DNA of 64,000 nt from Bdellovibrio bacteriovorus str. Tiberius (GCF_000317895.1 NC_019567.1:1736001-1800000), one strand, 5' to 3'; positions 52,688-61,630 are shown, counted from the stretch's first letter. Translations and numbers: made by a program. The notes: a model not told the origin generated them from the sequence alone.

Positions 52688-53306
52688 CTTTAGCGGGATT
52701 TCCCATCGCGCAAACATTTTCTGGAATATCTCTGACAACTACAGATCCTGCTCCTAGAGTTGATTGCGAGCCAATTCTAATCAAAGGAATCGCTACAGAT
52801 CTGGCTCCTATGAGGGTCAGTTCGCCGACAGTGACCCCGCCACAAAGCACGGATCCCGGGGCGATGTGGGAAAACGCACCAATTGAGCAGTCATGTTCAA
52901 TAACTGCGCCGGAGTTAAGAATGCAGCCGCTCTCAATGATAGCATCTGAGTTGACGATGACTCCTGGCATAACAACGGTCCCTGGTCCGATCTTGGCTGA
53001 AGGGGATATGACAGTCTTCGGATGGATAAGCACCGGAAGTTCAAGGCCAATTTGGGAGGCTTCTGCTGCGAGCTTTCTCCTGGCGCTATTGTTTCCGATA
53101 GCAATTGCCGCTTGAGTTATGTTTTTGGTTCTGCAGAAAGTGGCAAGTTGCTGAAGATCGGAAAAGACAGGGTGTCCCAAGAACTCGGAATTTTTCGGTG
53201 TGTTGTCGAAAAAGGCAGCGATTGTGTGGTTGGTGGTTGCTTGAATAATATCCGTAATGACTTTGGCATGGCCACCACATCCGAAAATGACAATCTGCTT
53301 CGTCAT
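52668..53306 (-). CDS. pglD: PglD-like UDP-4-amino-sugar N-acetyltransferase
   Basis: 212 residues. N-terminal IVIFGCGGHAKVITDIIQ with AAFFDNTPKNSEFLGHPVF, then a beta-helix with the catalytic His in SGAVIEHDCSIGAF and ending VCAMGNPAKA. Fits PglD, which N-acetylates UDP-4-amino-4,6-dideoxy-GlcNAc to UDP-di-N-acetylbacillosamine. The dehydratase (55314), aminotransferase (54083) and phosphosugar transferase (53303) of the same pathway lie beside it. Overlaps the pglC-like gene by four bases. Confidence 0.82.
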   Translation of the reverse strand: MTKQIVIFGCGGHAKVITDIIQATTNHTIAAFFDNTPKNSEFLGHPVFSDLQQLATFCRTKNITQAAIAIGNNSARRKLAAEASQIGLELPVLIHPKTVISPSAKIGPGTVVMPGVIVNSDAIIESGCILNSGAVIEHDCSIGAFSHIAPGSVLCGGVTVGELTLIGARSVAIPLIRIGSQSTLGAGSVVVRDIPENVCAMGNPAKAKSRTD

Positions 53307-53923
53307 GTTAAATCCGTTTTTTTGGTATTAGTTTTGGCGGCTTCGGCAAATGGAGTCATGGTTTCCGAGTTCTTAGCCGCAACACCTTCTCTTCGGAAAA
53401 CTTTCCATGCAGTCAGCAGAATAATTTTTATATCAAGAGACAACCCGTGATTGTCCACATACCAGACATCAAGCTTAAACCGCTCTTCCCAGCTTAATAG
53501 ATTTCTCCCATTCACTTGGGCCCAGCCAGTAATTCCGGGTAGAACCTCGTGCCTGCGTGCCTGAAAGGGTGTGTAGTGTGGAATGTATTGCATCAGCAAC
53601 GGGCGGGGGCCAACAAAACTCATCTCTCCTTTTAAGACATTAAGGATCTCAGGAAGCTCATCAAGGCTCGTACGGCGAAGGAATAACCCAAATTTAGTAA
53701 GGCGTTGTGAGTCTGGAAGTAGGTTCCCCGATGAATCGCGCGCGTCCGTCATGGTTCTAAATTTGTACATTTTAAATGGTTTGCCGTATCTCCCCGGACG
53801 AACCTGGCAAAATAAAACGGGTCTTCCAAGGAAAAGAATTACCCCCAAATAGGTCAGAGCTATGGGCACAGCAAAGAGAACGCAACAAAGTAAGGCCAAA
53901 ATGAGGTCAAAGCCTCGTTTCAT
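53303..53923 (-). CDS. pglC: PglC-like initiating phosphosugar transferase
   Basis: Start chosen at ATG 53923 (MKRGFDLILALLCC), which has AGGGAG at ideal spacing; the frame runs to 53941. 206 residues, a small monotopic phosphoglycosyl transferase: re-entrant helix, FKMYKFRTMTDAR, catalytic Asp-Glu in RRTSLDELPEILNV, FVGPRPLL, LPGITGWAQVNGRN. It should transfer phospho-bacillosamine to undecaprenyl phosphate and so start repeat-unit assembly. C-terminal tail is Lys/Thr-rich. Confidence 0.88.
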   Translation of the reverse strand: MKRGFDLILALLCCVLFAVPIALTYLGVILFLGRPVLFCQVRPGRYGKPFKMYKFRTMTDARDSSGNLLPDSQRLTKFGLFLRRTSLDELPEILNVLKGEMSFVGPRPLLMQYIPHYTPFQARRHEVLPGITGWAQVNGRNLLSWEERFKLDVWYVDNHGLSLDIKIILLTAWKVFRREGVAAKNSETMTPFAEAAKTNTKKTDLT

Positions 53924-54082
53924 AAATCTCCCTAGGATCAAGAAGCCTTAGGCTATAGGAAAACAAATTCCCAAACAAGTCTTCTCGCGCGCCGCATCTT
54001 GCATGCATCTGTTAGGTATTTTGAGGACTCAAAGATTTTTTTCCATTATGCTTCGGGGGCTTAGTCTTAAAGAGGGATAGTG

Positions 54083-55294
54083 ATGAAGAGCCATTTGGCA
54101 ATTGATGGGGGAGCCCCAGTTAGAAGTGTGGCTATTGCGCCTTGGCCGTTTTATGATCAAGATGAGGTCGAAAAAACGGTGTCGATACTTAAATCGGGCA
54201 AGGTAAACTATTGGACTGGATCAGAAACGAGACAGTTTGAAGAAGAGTTTGCTCATTATCACGGAATGCGGCACGGAATTGCATTGGCCAATGGCACACT
54301 TGCATTGGAGTTGGCACTTATTGGTTATGGAATTGGGCATGGAGATGAGGTCATTACGACTTGTCGTACATTCATAGCTTCAGCCAGTTGTATTGTTCGA
54401 GTGGGAGCGACGCCCATTTTAGTCGATGTCGATTTAAAGTCGCAGAATCTTCTTGTTTCAGAAATTGAAAAAGTAATTACTCCCCGTACCAAGGCTATTA
54501 TTGCTGTTCACTTGGCTGGTTGGCCCTGTGATATGGATGCAATTCTTGAAGTTGCGCGAAAGCATAGCCTGAAGGTCATTGAGGACTGCGCTCAAAGCCA
54601 CGGGGCAAAATACAAAGGGCAATTTGCCGGATCTTTCGGTGATATGTCGGCCTTTTCATTTTGTCAGGATAAAATCATCTCCACTACAGGCGAAGGTGGG
54701 ATGCTTCTTTTAAATGACACAGAGTTGTATGAAAAACTATGGGCGTTCAAAGACCACGGGAAAAGTTTTGATGCTGTTTTCAGGCGCATACACCCTCCGG
54801 GCTTCCGCTGGTTGCACGAAAGTTTTGGTACCAACTGGCGCATGACCGAAATTCAAGGGGCGGTTGGGCGTATTCAGCTGAAAAAGCTTGAAGGTTGGAT
54901 CCAGAAAAGGCGCAAATTGGCATCCGAAATCACGCAAGGTATCGGCAAAGTTAATGGACTCGTTGTGCACCTTCCGGATGAAACGACGTACCACTCTTAC
55001 TACAAGTACTATGTAATGGTGGAATCGTCATCTTTGAAACCTGGCTGGAATCGGGATCGGATAATGGCTGCAATTAATGCTGAAGGAGTTCCGTGTTTCT
55101 CTGGAAGTTGTAGTGAGATCTATTTGGAACAAGCGTTTAAGAAGGCAGAATTGGGGCCGTCCAATCGATTTGCAAACGCAAAAAAACTGGGAGAGGACAG
55201 TTTGATGTTCCTGGTGCATCCGACTCTGGATTCGGGCTATGTTGCTGACTTGATGACTGCTGTTACTAAAGTGATGAATGTAGCTGCAGAATAA
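54083..55294 (+). CDS. pglE: DegT/DnrJ/EryC1 aminotransferase (PglE-like)
   Basis: 403 residues from ATG 54083 with AGAGGG upstream (GTG at 54080 is in frame). PLP-dependent sugar aminotransferase: NGTLALELALIGYGIGHGDE, VIEDCAQSHGAKYKG, PLP-binding Lys in FCQDKIISTTGEGGM (~197), FGTNWRMTEIQGAVG. By context it aminates the 4-keto product of the PglF-like dehydratase. Followed by that dehydratase after 19 bases. Confidence 0.82.
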   Translation: MKSHLAIDGGAPVRSVAIAPWPFYDQDEVEKTVSILKSGKVNYWTGSETRQFEEEFAHYHGMRHGIALANGTLALELALIGYGIGHGDEVITTCRTFIASASCIVRVGATPILVDVDLKSQNLLVSEIEKVITPRTKAIIAVHLAGWPCDMDAILEVARKHSLKVIEDCAQSHGAKYKGQFAGSFGDMSAFSFCQDKIISTTGEGGMLLLNDTELYEKLWAFKDHGKSFDAVFRRIHPPGFRWLHESFGTNWRMTEIQGAVGRIQLKKLEGWIQKRRKLASEITQGIGKVNGLVVHLPDETTYHSYYKYYVMVESSSLKPGWNRDRIMAAINAEGVPCFSGSCSEIYLEQAFKKAELGPSNRFANAKKLGEDSLMFLVHPTLDSGYVADLMTAVTKVMNVAAE

Positions 55295-55313
55295 AATAGG
55301 GAAGTTTGATTTT

Positions 55314-57161
55314 ATGTTTTTGCGACTGGCTGGATTACCAAGAAGAATAAAAATATTGCTGATGTTGTTTAGCGATTTGGTTCTTCTGCCATTGGCGCTA
55401 TGGTCGTCAGTCGCATTGCGCATGGGGACTCTGAGTCCCGATGTGGCAAGTTATATTTGGCTTTTCTTTGTGGTTCCATTTGTAACAATCCCTATTTTTA
55501 TAAGAATCGGGCTGTATAGAGCTGTAATCCGTTATCTCGACGATAAGATTATTTACACCGTTTTTTATGGGGTTACTCTTTCTGTTCTGTTATTGACTGC
55601 TGTTATAGTCATGGGAAGAGTTTCCTCCATCCCTCGGTCTTCTCTGATTATTTACTGGATTATTGCTATTGCTTATATTGCTTCCAGCCGTTTCTTGGCT
55701 CGAGGATTGATGCGAAGTCTTGAAAGATTCGAAGATCGTCGTCAGCCAGTGGCTATTTATGGTGCGGGTCGTGCCGGGCTGCAGACTGCTTTGGCGCTAA
55801 TGTCGGGACCAGAGTTTCGCCCGGTTGCTTTCTTTGACGACAATCCAGAAGTGCAAGGCACCAATGTTGTAGGCATTCGAGTTTTCGATCCAATGGAAGC
55901 GATTGATGTAATGAAGGCCAAAGAGTGCAGGCAGTTATTAATTGCCATGCCTTCTGCCAGTCGTACGCGCCGTAAAGAAATTATTCAGAAGTTCGAACGT
56001 GAAGGGGTTATTCTTAAGACGCTGCCTGGAATGGGAGAGCTTGTTGATGGTCGCGTCAGAATTGAGGATATTCGTGAGGTGGGTGTAGAGGATTTGCTCG
56101 GGCGTGATCCAGTACCACCTTTTGAAGACCTTATTAAATCCTGTATTAGAGACAAAGTGGTTTTGGTTACTGGGGCTGGGGGCTCTATTGGGTCTGAGCT
56201 TTGTCGGCAGATTATCCTGAATACTCCTAGAAAGCTAATTTTACTGGAGCAGGCTGAGTTTGCTTTGTACAAAATTGAGCAAGATATTCTAAAGCATCGG
56301 ATTAATTTTGAGGTAGTTCCAATTTTAGGTGATGTGCTCAATTCTGACCACATGGAGAAGCTGATTTCAAGATATGGTGTCCAAACTGTTTATCATGCTG
56401 CTGCCTACAAGCACGTTCCGCTTGTTGAGAGTAATGTGATCGCAGGAGTTATGAACAATGTATTTGGCACCTTAGCGGCTTCGAGGGCGGCAATTAAAGG
56501 GAATGTCGAGACTTTCGTGTTGATTTCGACTGATAAGGCTGTGCGTCCTACAAATGTTATGGGGGCATCAAAGCGTCTTTCTGAGCTGGTTCTGCAGGGC
56601 TTAGCTCAGGATCGAAAGTGCTCAACGCGGTTCTGTATGGTCAGATTTGGTAATGTCTTGGGCTCCTCTGGGTCAGTGGTCCCTTTATTTAAAGAGCAGA
56701 TTCGGAATGGGGGGCCTGTCACCGTGACTCATCCAGAAGTTACCCGTTACTTCATGACTATCCCCGAAGCAGCGCAATTGGTGCTTCAGGCTGGTTCGAT
56801 GGGTAAAGGAGGAGATGTCTTCGTTCTGGACATGGGAGAGTCAGTTAAGATTTTGGACCTGGCAAAAAAGATGATCGAGCTTTCAGGTTTAGAAGTCCGT
56901 GATTCTGTTACCGGATCAGGTGACATCTCTATTGAGTTCACTGGATTGCGTCCCGGTGAGAAGTTATATGAAGAGTTGCTTATTGGGAGTAATGTTTCTT
57001 GGACTGCTCACCCGAGAATTATGACTGCCAGTGAAAACTGCTTGGAGTGGGATACTTTGAATAAGCAGTTAGATGAATTAAAAAACGCATGTTTGTCTGG
57101 TGATGACAGAGTTGTCCGAGCGATACTGAAGGCGTTGGTTCCAGAGTATGTCCAAGGATAA
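55314..57161 (+). CDS. pglF: UDP-GlcNAc 4,6-dehydratase (PglF/WbpM/CapD family)
   Basis: 615 residues. Four N-terminal membrane segments (to ~130), a CoA-binding-like Rossmann domain (VAIYGAGRAGLQTALAL, ~150), then the SDR catalytic domain: VLVTGAGGSIGSELCRQI (~285), YHAAAYKHVPLVESN, ISTDKAVRPTNVMGASKRLS with Met in place of the usual Tyr as in this family. Converts UDP-GlcNAc to the 4-keto-6-deoxy sugar, first step to bacillosamine. Overlaps the next gene by 14 bases. Confidence 0.88.
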   Translation: MFLRLAGLPRRIKILLMLFSDLVLLPLALWSSVALRMGTLSPDVASYIWLFFVVPFVTIPIFIRIGLYRAVIRYLDDKIIYTVFYGVTLSVLLLTAVIVMGRVSSIPRSSLIIYWIIAIAYIASSRFLARGLMRSLERFEDRRQPVAIYGAGRAGLQTALALMSGPEFRPVAFFDDNPEVQGTNVVGIRVFDPMEAIDVMKAKECRQLLIAMPSASRTRRKEIIQKFEREGVILKTLPGMGELVDGRVRIEDIREVGVEDLLGRDPVPPFEDLIKSCIRDKVVLVTGAGGSIGSELCRQIILNTPRKLILLEQAEFALYKIEQDILKHRINFEVVPILGDVLNSDHMEKLISRYGVQTVYHAAAYKHVPLVESNVIAGVMNNVFGTLAASRAAIKGNVETFVLISTDKAVRPTNVMGASKRLSELVLQGLAQDRKCSTRFCMVRFGNVLGSSGSVVPLFKEQIRNGGPVTVTHPEVTRYFMTIPEAAQLVLQAGSMGKGGDVFVLDMGESVKILDLAKKMIELSGLEVRDSVTGSGDISIEFTGLRPGEKLYEELLIGSNVSWTAHPRIMTASENCLEWDTLNKQLDELKNACLSGDDRVVRAILKALVPEYVQG

Positions 57162-58929
57162 TGTATCTAGATTGTACTCTCTGAGTGTTGTCATTTTTGC
57201 GACTTTAATCTTTGGGGCAATGGTTTGGCGCGCCCGTTTTGGCTTAGATCTTACTGATGAGTCTTTTTATCTTATTTGGTCTTCCAATCCTTGGATTTAT
57301 CCTGTCTCCACGTCTCAGTTTGGTTTTATTTACTATCCTCTTTATAAGTTAGCAGGGGAAAGTGTTTTCGTCTTTCGGTGTCTTAATCTTTTTCTGACAG
57401 GATCTCTGGCTTTTGTTTTTTGCAGGCTTGCTTTTTTAAGTAGATCCCCAGGATTGTTGTCGAATGCGCAAGTTTACGGTCTGGTTAGTGTTTCAATGGT
57501 TTGTGCGTTCCCGTTTGTTCTTACTCCAAATTACAACATTCTTTCGGTTCAAGCTGCATTGTTAATTGCTTCCTCAATTTGTATCTTAGTAACCCGCCAA
57601 GGACTTGCAGCTTTTGCAGGGTGGTTTTTATTAGGCTTCGGTGGCTGGGTTTCTTTTATGGCAAAACCAACTTCTGCAGCTATTTTGGGCTTAATGGCTA
57701 TGTCATTTATCCTAGTGATTAGGCGTGCGACATGGAAAGGTATTTTGACAAGTGTACTGACGGCAGGAGGATTGCTGTTTTTAACAGCGGTTGTAATTGA
57801 TGGTTCGGTTGCTTTATTTATCGCTCGTCTTTCAGGTGGGGCGAACCTCGCCGTTGTAATGGATCCTAATTATTCGCCTCTCAAGCTTTTTCGATTAGAT
57901 GATATTGATTTTTTGTTTAGAGATTGGGTGAGATTCGCTCTCTATGTCGCGGTGATTTCTTCATGGAACATATTTGATGCTTTAGAGAGTCGAACTAGGG
58001 GAATGCTTTGGCCGGTTTGGTTTTTGGTTCTGATGTCTTTGGTAGACTTTGTCTGGGGTGAAGTACGATACAGTATTGTAAAAGGAATTTTTCTTTTTGC
58101 AGTGCCTTTTGCTGCTATCTTGGTGCTTTGCTGGCGTAGTTTGTTGAAAAGAAGAATTGGGTTCCTGACGGATAGGGATAAAAGAGAGACAGTGCTTCTG
58201 GCATTTTTGCTGATTGCCGTTCCGTATGCTACGGCGTTTGGGACTAATGGTAATTATTGGACTCAAGCTTCAACGGCTGGATTTTTTTGGGTTGTAGGTG
58301 GAGTCTTGATGCTGGCTTTTGATCCTGGTGCTTCACGCCTCTCGATGGGACCTATTTTGGTGGCTCAAATTATTATCCTTAACCTTGTTTACGATAATTT
58401 TAAGTTCCCATATCGCCACAGTCAGGAACTGAGTTTGAATAATAAGTATGTTGAGTTTGGAAAGTCCGGAGGACTATGGATGTCCCGTGATTTTGCTAAC
58501 TACTTGGATTCTATCCGATCCGCTGCGGGGCAGGCGGGATTCGCGGCAGGCATGCAGGTTCTTGATTTAACTGGTCGTTCACCTGGTGTTGTCTATGCGT
58601 TGAACGGAGTTGCAATTGGTCAACCTTGGATGATTGGCGGATACTCAGGTAGCGAGGATTTTGTTCGGAGATCACTGGCTTTGGTTGAGTGTGAAGAGAT
58701 TTACGGCTCGTGGTTATTGGTTGAGCATGGTGGGCCACGTGAAATATCGTTTAAAGTGTTGGATACTTATGATTTGACATTAGATGATTATGAAAATGTT
58801 GGTCAGTTCACTTCTGTTCAAAGTGATTTTTCTGAGAAATACCAGCAAAATCTTTTGAAGCCTAAACGGTCGAGTTATTACATAGAAAAGAATTGTGTCT
58901 CGACCCATGAGCGAAAAAGTGGAAAGTAG
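57148..58929 (+). CDS. GT-C-type membrane glycosyltransferase-like protein
   Basis: 593 residues, about eleven membrane segments over ~1-430. Near the N-terminus an extracytoplasmic acidic pair FGLDLTDESFYLIW occupies the place of the catalytic D/E of GT39/ArnT-like GT-C enzymes. The soluble C-terminal ~160 residues include VLDLTGRSPGVVYALNGVAI. It would add a sugar from a polyprenyl-phosphate donor on the periplasmic side, which suits the GtrB-like enzyme at 37929. No close family recognised. Confidence 0.65.
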   Translation: MSKDNVSRLYSLSVVIFATLIFGAMVWRARFGLDLTDESFYLIWSSNPWIYPVSTSQFGFIYYPLYKLAGESVFVFRCLNLFLTGSLAFVFCRLAFLSRSPGLLSNAQVYGLVSVSMVCAFPFVLTPNYNILSVQAALLIASSICILVTRQGLAAFAGWFLLGFGGWVSFMAKPTSAAILGLMAMSFILVIRRATWKGILTSVLTAGGLLFLTAVVIDGSVALFIARLSGGANLAVVMDPNYSPLKLFRLDDIDFLFRDWVRFALYVAVISSWNIFDALESRTRGMLWPVWFLVLMSLVDFVWGEVRYSIVKGIFLFAVPFAAILVLCWRSLLKRRIGFLTDRDKRETVLLAFLLIAVPYATAFGTNGNYWTQASTAGFFWVVGGVLMLAFDPGASRLSMGPILVAQIIILNLVYDNFKFPYRHSQELSLNNKYVEFGKSGGLWMSRDFANYLDSIRSAAGQAGFAAGMQVLDLTGRSPGVVYALNGVAIGQPWMIGGYSGSEDFVRRSLALVECEEIYGSWLLVEHGGPREISFKVLDTYDLTLDDYENVGQFTSVQSDFSEKYQQNLLKPKRSSYYIEKNCVSTHERKSGK

Positions 58930-58966
58930 TTCCCATTTTTCGGTTTGCGTATTGAATGCTTAAATA

Positions 58967-59001
58967 TTTTTTCGCACGCAATCTAATTGTGTGCGAAAAA
59001 A
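58967..59001. terminator. Bidirectional terminator between convergent glycan genes
   Basis: Six T (58967-58972), CGCACGCAAT, loop CTA and pair-end, ATTGTGTGCG (58986-58995), six A. A 10-bp stem with one G-T wobble; read in either direction it is followed by a T-run, so it serves both the rightward GT-C gene and the leftward wbpE gene. Confidence 0.78.
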
Positions 59002-59002
59002 G

Positions 59003-60097
59003 CTACTTTTGACCAAGCGCCACCTTCACCGCCTTCACCACCTCATCCTGCGTCTCCTCATCCAAATACGGATGCATCGGCAAGCTCACAACACGGCTCG
59101 CTGCCAACTCGGACTTCGGATAAGCCCCCTTCTGATATTGACCCGCATAAACCGGCTGCAAGTGCAAAGGAATCGGGTAGTGAACCGCTGTAGGCACACC
59201 CAGTGTTTTCATCTTTTCAATGAAGCTGTCACGGTTGTCGACCTCAATCGTGTACTGAGCATAAGCTGAAGTGTTTTCAGGCAAGATACGCTGAATCGGA
59301 GCAATACCTTCCAATAGCTTATTGTAACGAGCAGCCACTTTGTGGCGAAGCTGAATCTCGTCATCAAAGATTTCCATCTTTGCCAAAAGGATGGCCGCCT
59401 GAAGAGTATCAAGGCGGGCATTCATGCCAATGTCGGTGTGATAGTATCTTCTAGCCTGACCGTGCGTTCTTAGAACTTTGATTTTCTCTGCAATTTTGTC
59501 GTCGTTGGTGAAACAAGCGCCACCATCGCCATAGCAACCCAGAGGTTTGGATGGGAAGAAGCTCGTGCAGGAAATCGTCGTCAGGTTGCAGGACTTTTTG
59601 CCCTTATAAGTGGCACCAAAGCTTTGCGCAGCATCCTCAATGGTCACAATGCCGTGTTTTGCAGCGATAGCCTCAATGGCTTCGTAATCAGCGCACTGGC
59701 CGTACAAACTTACAGGAATGATCGCTTTGGTTTTCTTGGTGATTTTTTCCTCAATGAGGCTGGCATCTATATTGTAAGTTTCTCTGTCGATATCCACAAA
59801 GACTGGGACTGCGCCAAAGAAGCTGATGACTTCAGATGTGGCAAAGAAACTGAATGGAGTTGTGATGACTTCGTCGCCCGGTTTGATCCCAATAGCCATC
59901 AAAGCCAGCATCAGAGCATCGGTGCCGTTGGCGTTAGAAATACAATGTTTGGAGCCAGTATACTTTGCAAGACGTTCTTCAAGTTCAAACACTTCAGGAC
60001 CCATGATGTACTGACCATTCGTAAGAACGGTGTTAATTCTTTCTTGAATCTGTTTTTGAATTCTTTTTTGCTGTGATTTTAGATCAATAAATTCCAC
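59003..60097 (-). CDS. wbpE: UDP-3-oxo-GlcNAcA aminotransferase (WbpE)
   Basis: Start set at GTG 60097 (VEFIDLKSQQKRI), with AAAAGGA upstream; the frame stays open to 60397 but the extension matches no family. 364 residues, the usual WbpE length. DegT/DnrJ family: NANGTDALMLALMAIGIKPG, IEDAAQSFGATYKG, PLP Lys in TSFFPSKPLGCYGDGG (~184), GMNARLDTLQAAIL. Converts the WbpB product to UDP-GlcNAc3NA before WbpD acetylation. It lies 15 kb from wbpABD, on the other strand. Confidence 0.85.
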   Translation of the reverse strand: MEFIDLKSQQKRIQKQIQERINTVLTNGQYIMGPEVFELEERLAKYTGSKHCISNANGTDALMLALMAIGIKPGDEVITTPFSFFATSEVISFFGAVPVFVDIDRETYNIDASLIEEKITKKTKAIIPVSLYGQCADYEAIEAIAAKHGIVTIEDAAQSFGATYKGKKSCNLTTISCTSFFPSKPLGCYGDGGACFTNDDKIAEKIKVLRTHGQARRYYHTDIGMNARLDTLQAAILLAKMEIFDDEIQLRHKVAARYNKLLEGIAPIQRILPENTSAYAQYTIEVDNRDSFIEKMKTLGVPTAVHYPIPLHLQPVYAGQYQKGAYPKSELAASRVVSLPMHPYLDEETQDEVVKAVKVALGQK

Positions 60098-60314
60098 GAC
60101 ATAGTCCTTTTGGATAGGACTTGTATCTTGTCGATAATTGACCCAAAACTCAAGCTGCCGATAGGGGAATCGTGGCTTGCGATGCGTCGATGCGGCAAGG
60201 TTCAGAGGTGGGCCCGGAGCCCGGATATCCAAGCACCCACCCCTTCGGTCCTCGGGTATTTCACTTTTACATACATTGTGCAGCTTATCGGTTAACTGTT
60301 GAAAAGTAAACCTA

Positions 60315-60602
60315 ATGGGTGTACAAATGTATAGAGTTGAGCTCGGTAAATATGCTAAAAAAGCCCTTGGGCGCATCCCAAAATATATTGTGGCCAACCT
60401 TCTGGACTGGGTTCAGGAGGTTGAAGATAAAGGGCTTGAGAAGGTGCGGAAAATACCCGGATATCACGATGAGCCTTTATTGGGGGCTTGGAAGGGATAT
60501 CGGTCGATTCGCTTAAGTCGTTCTTACAGAGCGATCTACTTCGAGGATGATGGCGAGCTAAAAATTATTACAATTGTCGAGGTAAGCAAACATGAATACT
60601 AA
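60315..60602 (+). CDS. RelE/HigB-family toxin (paralogue of the 24529 gene)
   Basis: 95 residues. Same family as the toxin at 24529: KKALGRIPKYIVANLLDWVQ, IPGYHDEPLLGAWKGYRSIR, SRSYRAIY, and the same C-terminus SKHEY. Start may be ATG 60315 or ATG 60327. Toxin precedes antitoxin, with an 11-base overlap, as in the left pair. The 217-base region upstream is shared with the divergent wbpE gene; I see no perfect palindrome like the left pair's operator. Confidence 0.82.
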   Translation: MGVQMYRVELGKYAKKALGRIPKYIVANLLDWVQEVEDKGLEKVRKIPGYHDEPLLGAWKGYRSIRLSRSYRAIYFEDDGELKIITIVEVSKHEY

Positions 60603-60900
60603 AAAGAAAAGTCAGACAGTTCGATTGCTGGAAAAGTCTCTGGGTGAAGAGCTGACCTTCGGGCTTCGTTTGTCATCAATACGTAAGGCAGAAGGTTTTA
60701 CTTTAGAGACCTTTGCTGAAAAGCTTGATATCTCGAAGCAGCATCTAAGTGATATCGAAAAAGGGCGCAAGGCGGTCAGTCCCGAGCGGGCCGCACGCTT
60801 TGCGCAAGCTTTGGGATATGCTGAGGATCGATTTGTTCAGTTGGCATTGCAGGATCTGCTGCAACATGCGGGGCTTAAATATAAAGTTCAGGTGTCTTAA
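60592..60900 (+). CDS. XRE-family antitoxin (paralogue of the 24234 gene)
   Basis: 102 residues. XRE helix-turn-helix across ~25-80 (LRLSSIRKAEGFTLETFAEK, ISKQHLSDIEKGRKAVSPER), C-terminal helix LLQHAGLKYKVQVS. Start inside the toxin gene. Its stop overlaps the convergent barrel-like gene by four bases. Confidence 0.82.
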   Translation: MNTKKKSQTVRLLEKSLGEELTFGLRLSSIRKAEGFTLETFAEKLDISKQHLSDIEKGRKAVSPERAARFAQALGYAEDRFVQLALQDLLQHAGLKYKVQVS

Positions 60901-61367
60901 AACCTCAACCGCACCCCAATCCCCACGTCCAAATCCACATCCGTCTCCGGCGTCAAATCCACCGCAACGGAAAGCTCCCCAAAGATCTCAATGTCCGGAT
61001 TATTAATATTATAAAGCAGCCCCAACGGGGCCCGCGGCCCGATAGCCAGCTCGCCATCGTGCTCACCCTTATTGAAATTAATCAACCGCACCCCAAGACC
61101 ATAATACATCTCAATCGGCCCACCACCTTGCACAGTAAAAGTCCGGGCGCGGTCCCAAAGATAAGTGGCGTGGATATGAAGTCCGGAGTGGTCCCCCGTG
61201 GCATAGGCCAGGGCGCCTTCGATGGAATGCTGTCCATCCAGGGAAGCTCGTCCTGAGATCCCCGATGGATCGCCCAGCACAATACCGATGGCATTGTCGG
61301 CAAGGGCGTTAGAAGTGGTAATCATCATTGATAGAGACAACGTCGCTGCTGCCATTAACTTCTTCAT
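60897..61367 (-). CDS. Small exported beta-barrel-like protein
   Basis: 156 residues. Signal peptide MKKLMAAATLSLSMMITTSNALA, then alternating strands with Gly/Asp turns (SIEGALAYATGDHSGLHIHA, DGELAIGPRAPLGLLYNI, DIEIFGELSVAVDLTPET, DVDLDVGIGVRLRF). Ends in Phe, as outer-membrane barrels do. About eight strands fit. ATG 61367 is preceded by GGAGGAC. Function unknown. Confidence 0.65.
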   Translation of the reverse strand: MKKLMAAATLSLSMMITTSNALADNAIGIVLGDPSGISGRASLDGQHSIEGALAYATGDHSGLHIHATYLWDRARTFTVQGGGPIEMYYGLGVRLINFNKGEHDGELAIGPRAPLGLLYNINNPDIEIFGELSVAVDLTPETDVDLDVGIGVRLRF

Positions 61368-61563
61368 GAAGTCCTCCGCTGAAGTTCATTATCCGCAATC
61401 GAATAAAGAACTCCATATAAAAGAACAACCTGTTTCAAGCTGAGTGGCAACAGTCAAAAACATCGACAGTTTGTTAAACTTAGTTCGTCATTTCTGCGGG
61501 CTTATTCTGGATATTCGATTTGCACCTTTCTTTTGACTTCTGGAAGGCCTACGAGCAGGGGGA

Positions 61564-61594
61564 GTGATAAACTTCAAATATTGAAGTTTATCAC
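61564..61594. repeat. 31-base inverted repeat
   Basis: Arms GTGATAAACTTCAA (61564-61577) and TTGAAGTTTATCAC (61581-61594) are perfect complements around ATA. GG and CC lie two bases beyond each arm and could extend the stem. No T-run follows, so an operator or stable RNA hairpin is likelier than a terminator. Confidence 0.7.
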
Positions 61595-61630
61595 CCCTAA
61601 GACCATAGATCCCCCTTTAGTCGCCCACAG

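Noticed and set aside
60098-60397. 100-codon N-terminal extension of the wbpE frame
   Set aside because: Matches no aminotransferase; GTG 60097 has a good ribosome site and gives the normal family length.
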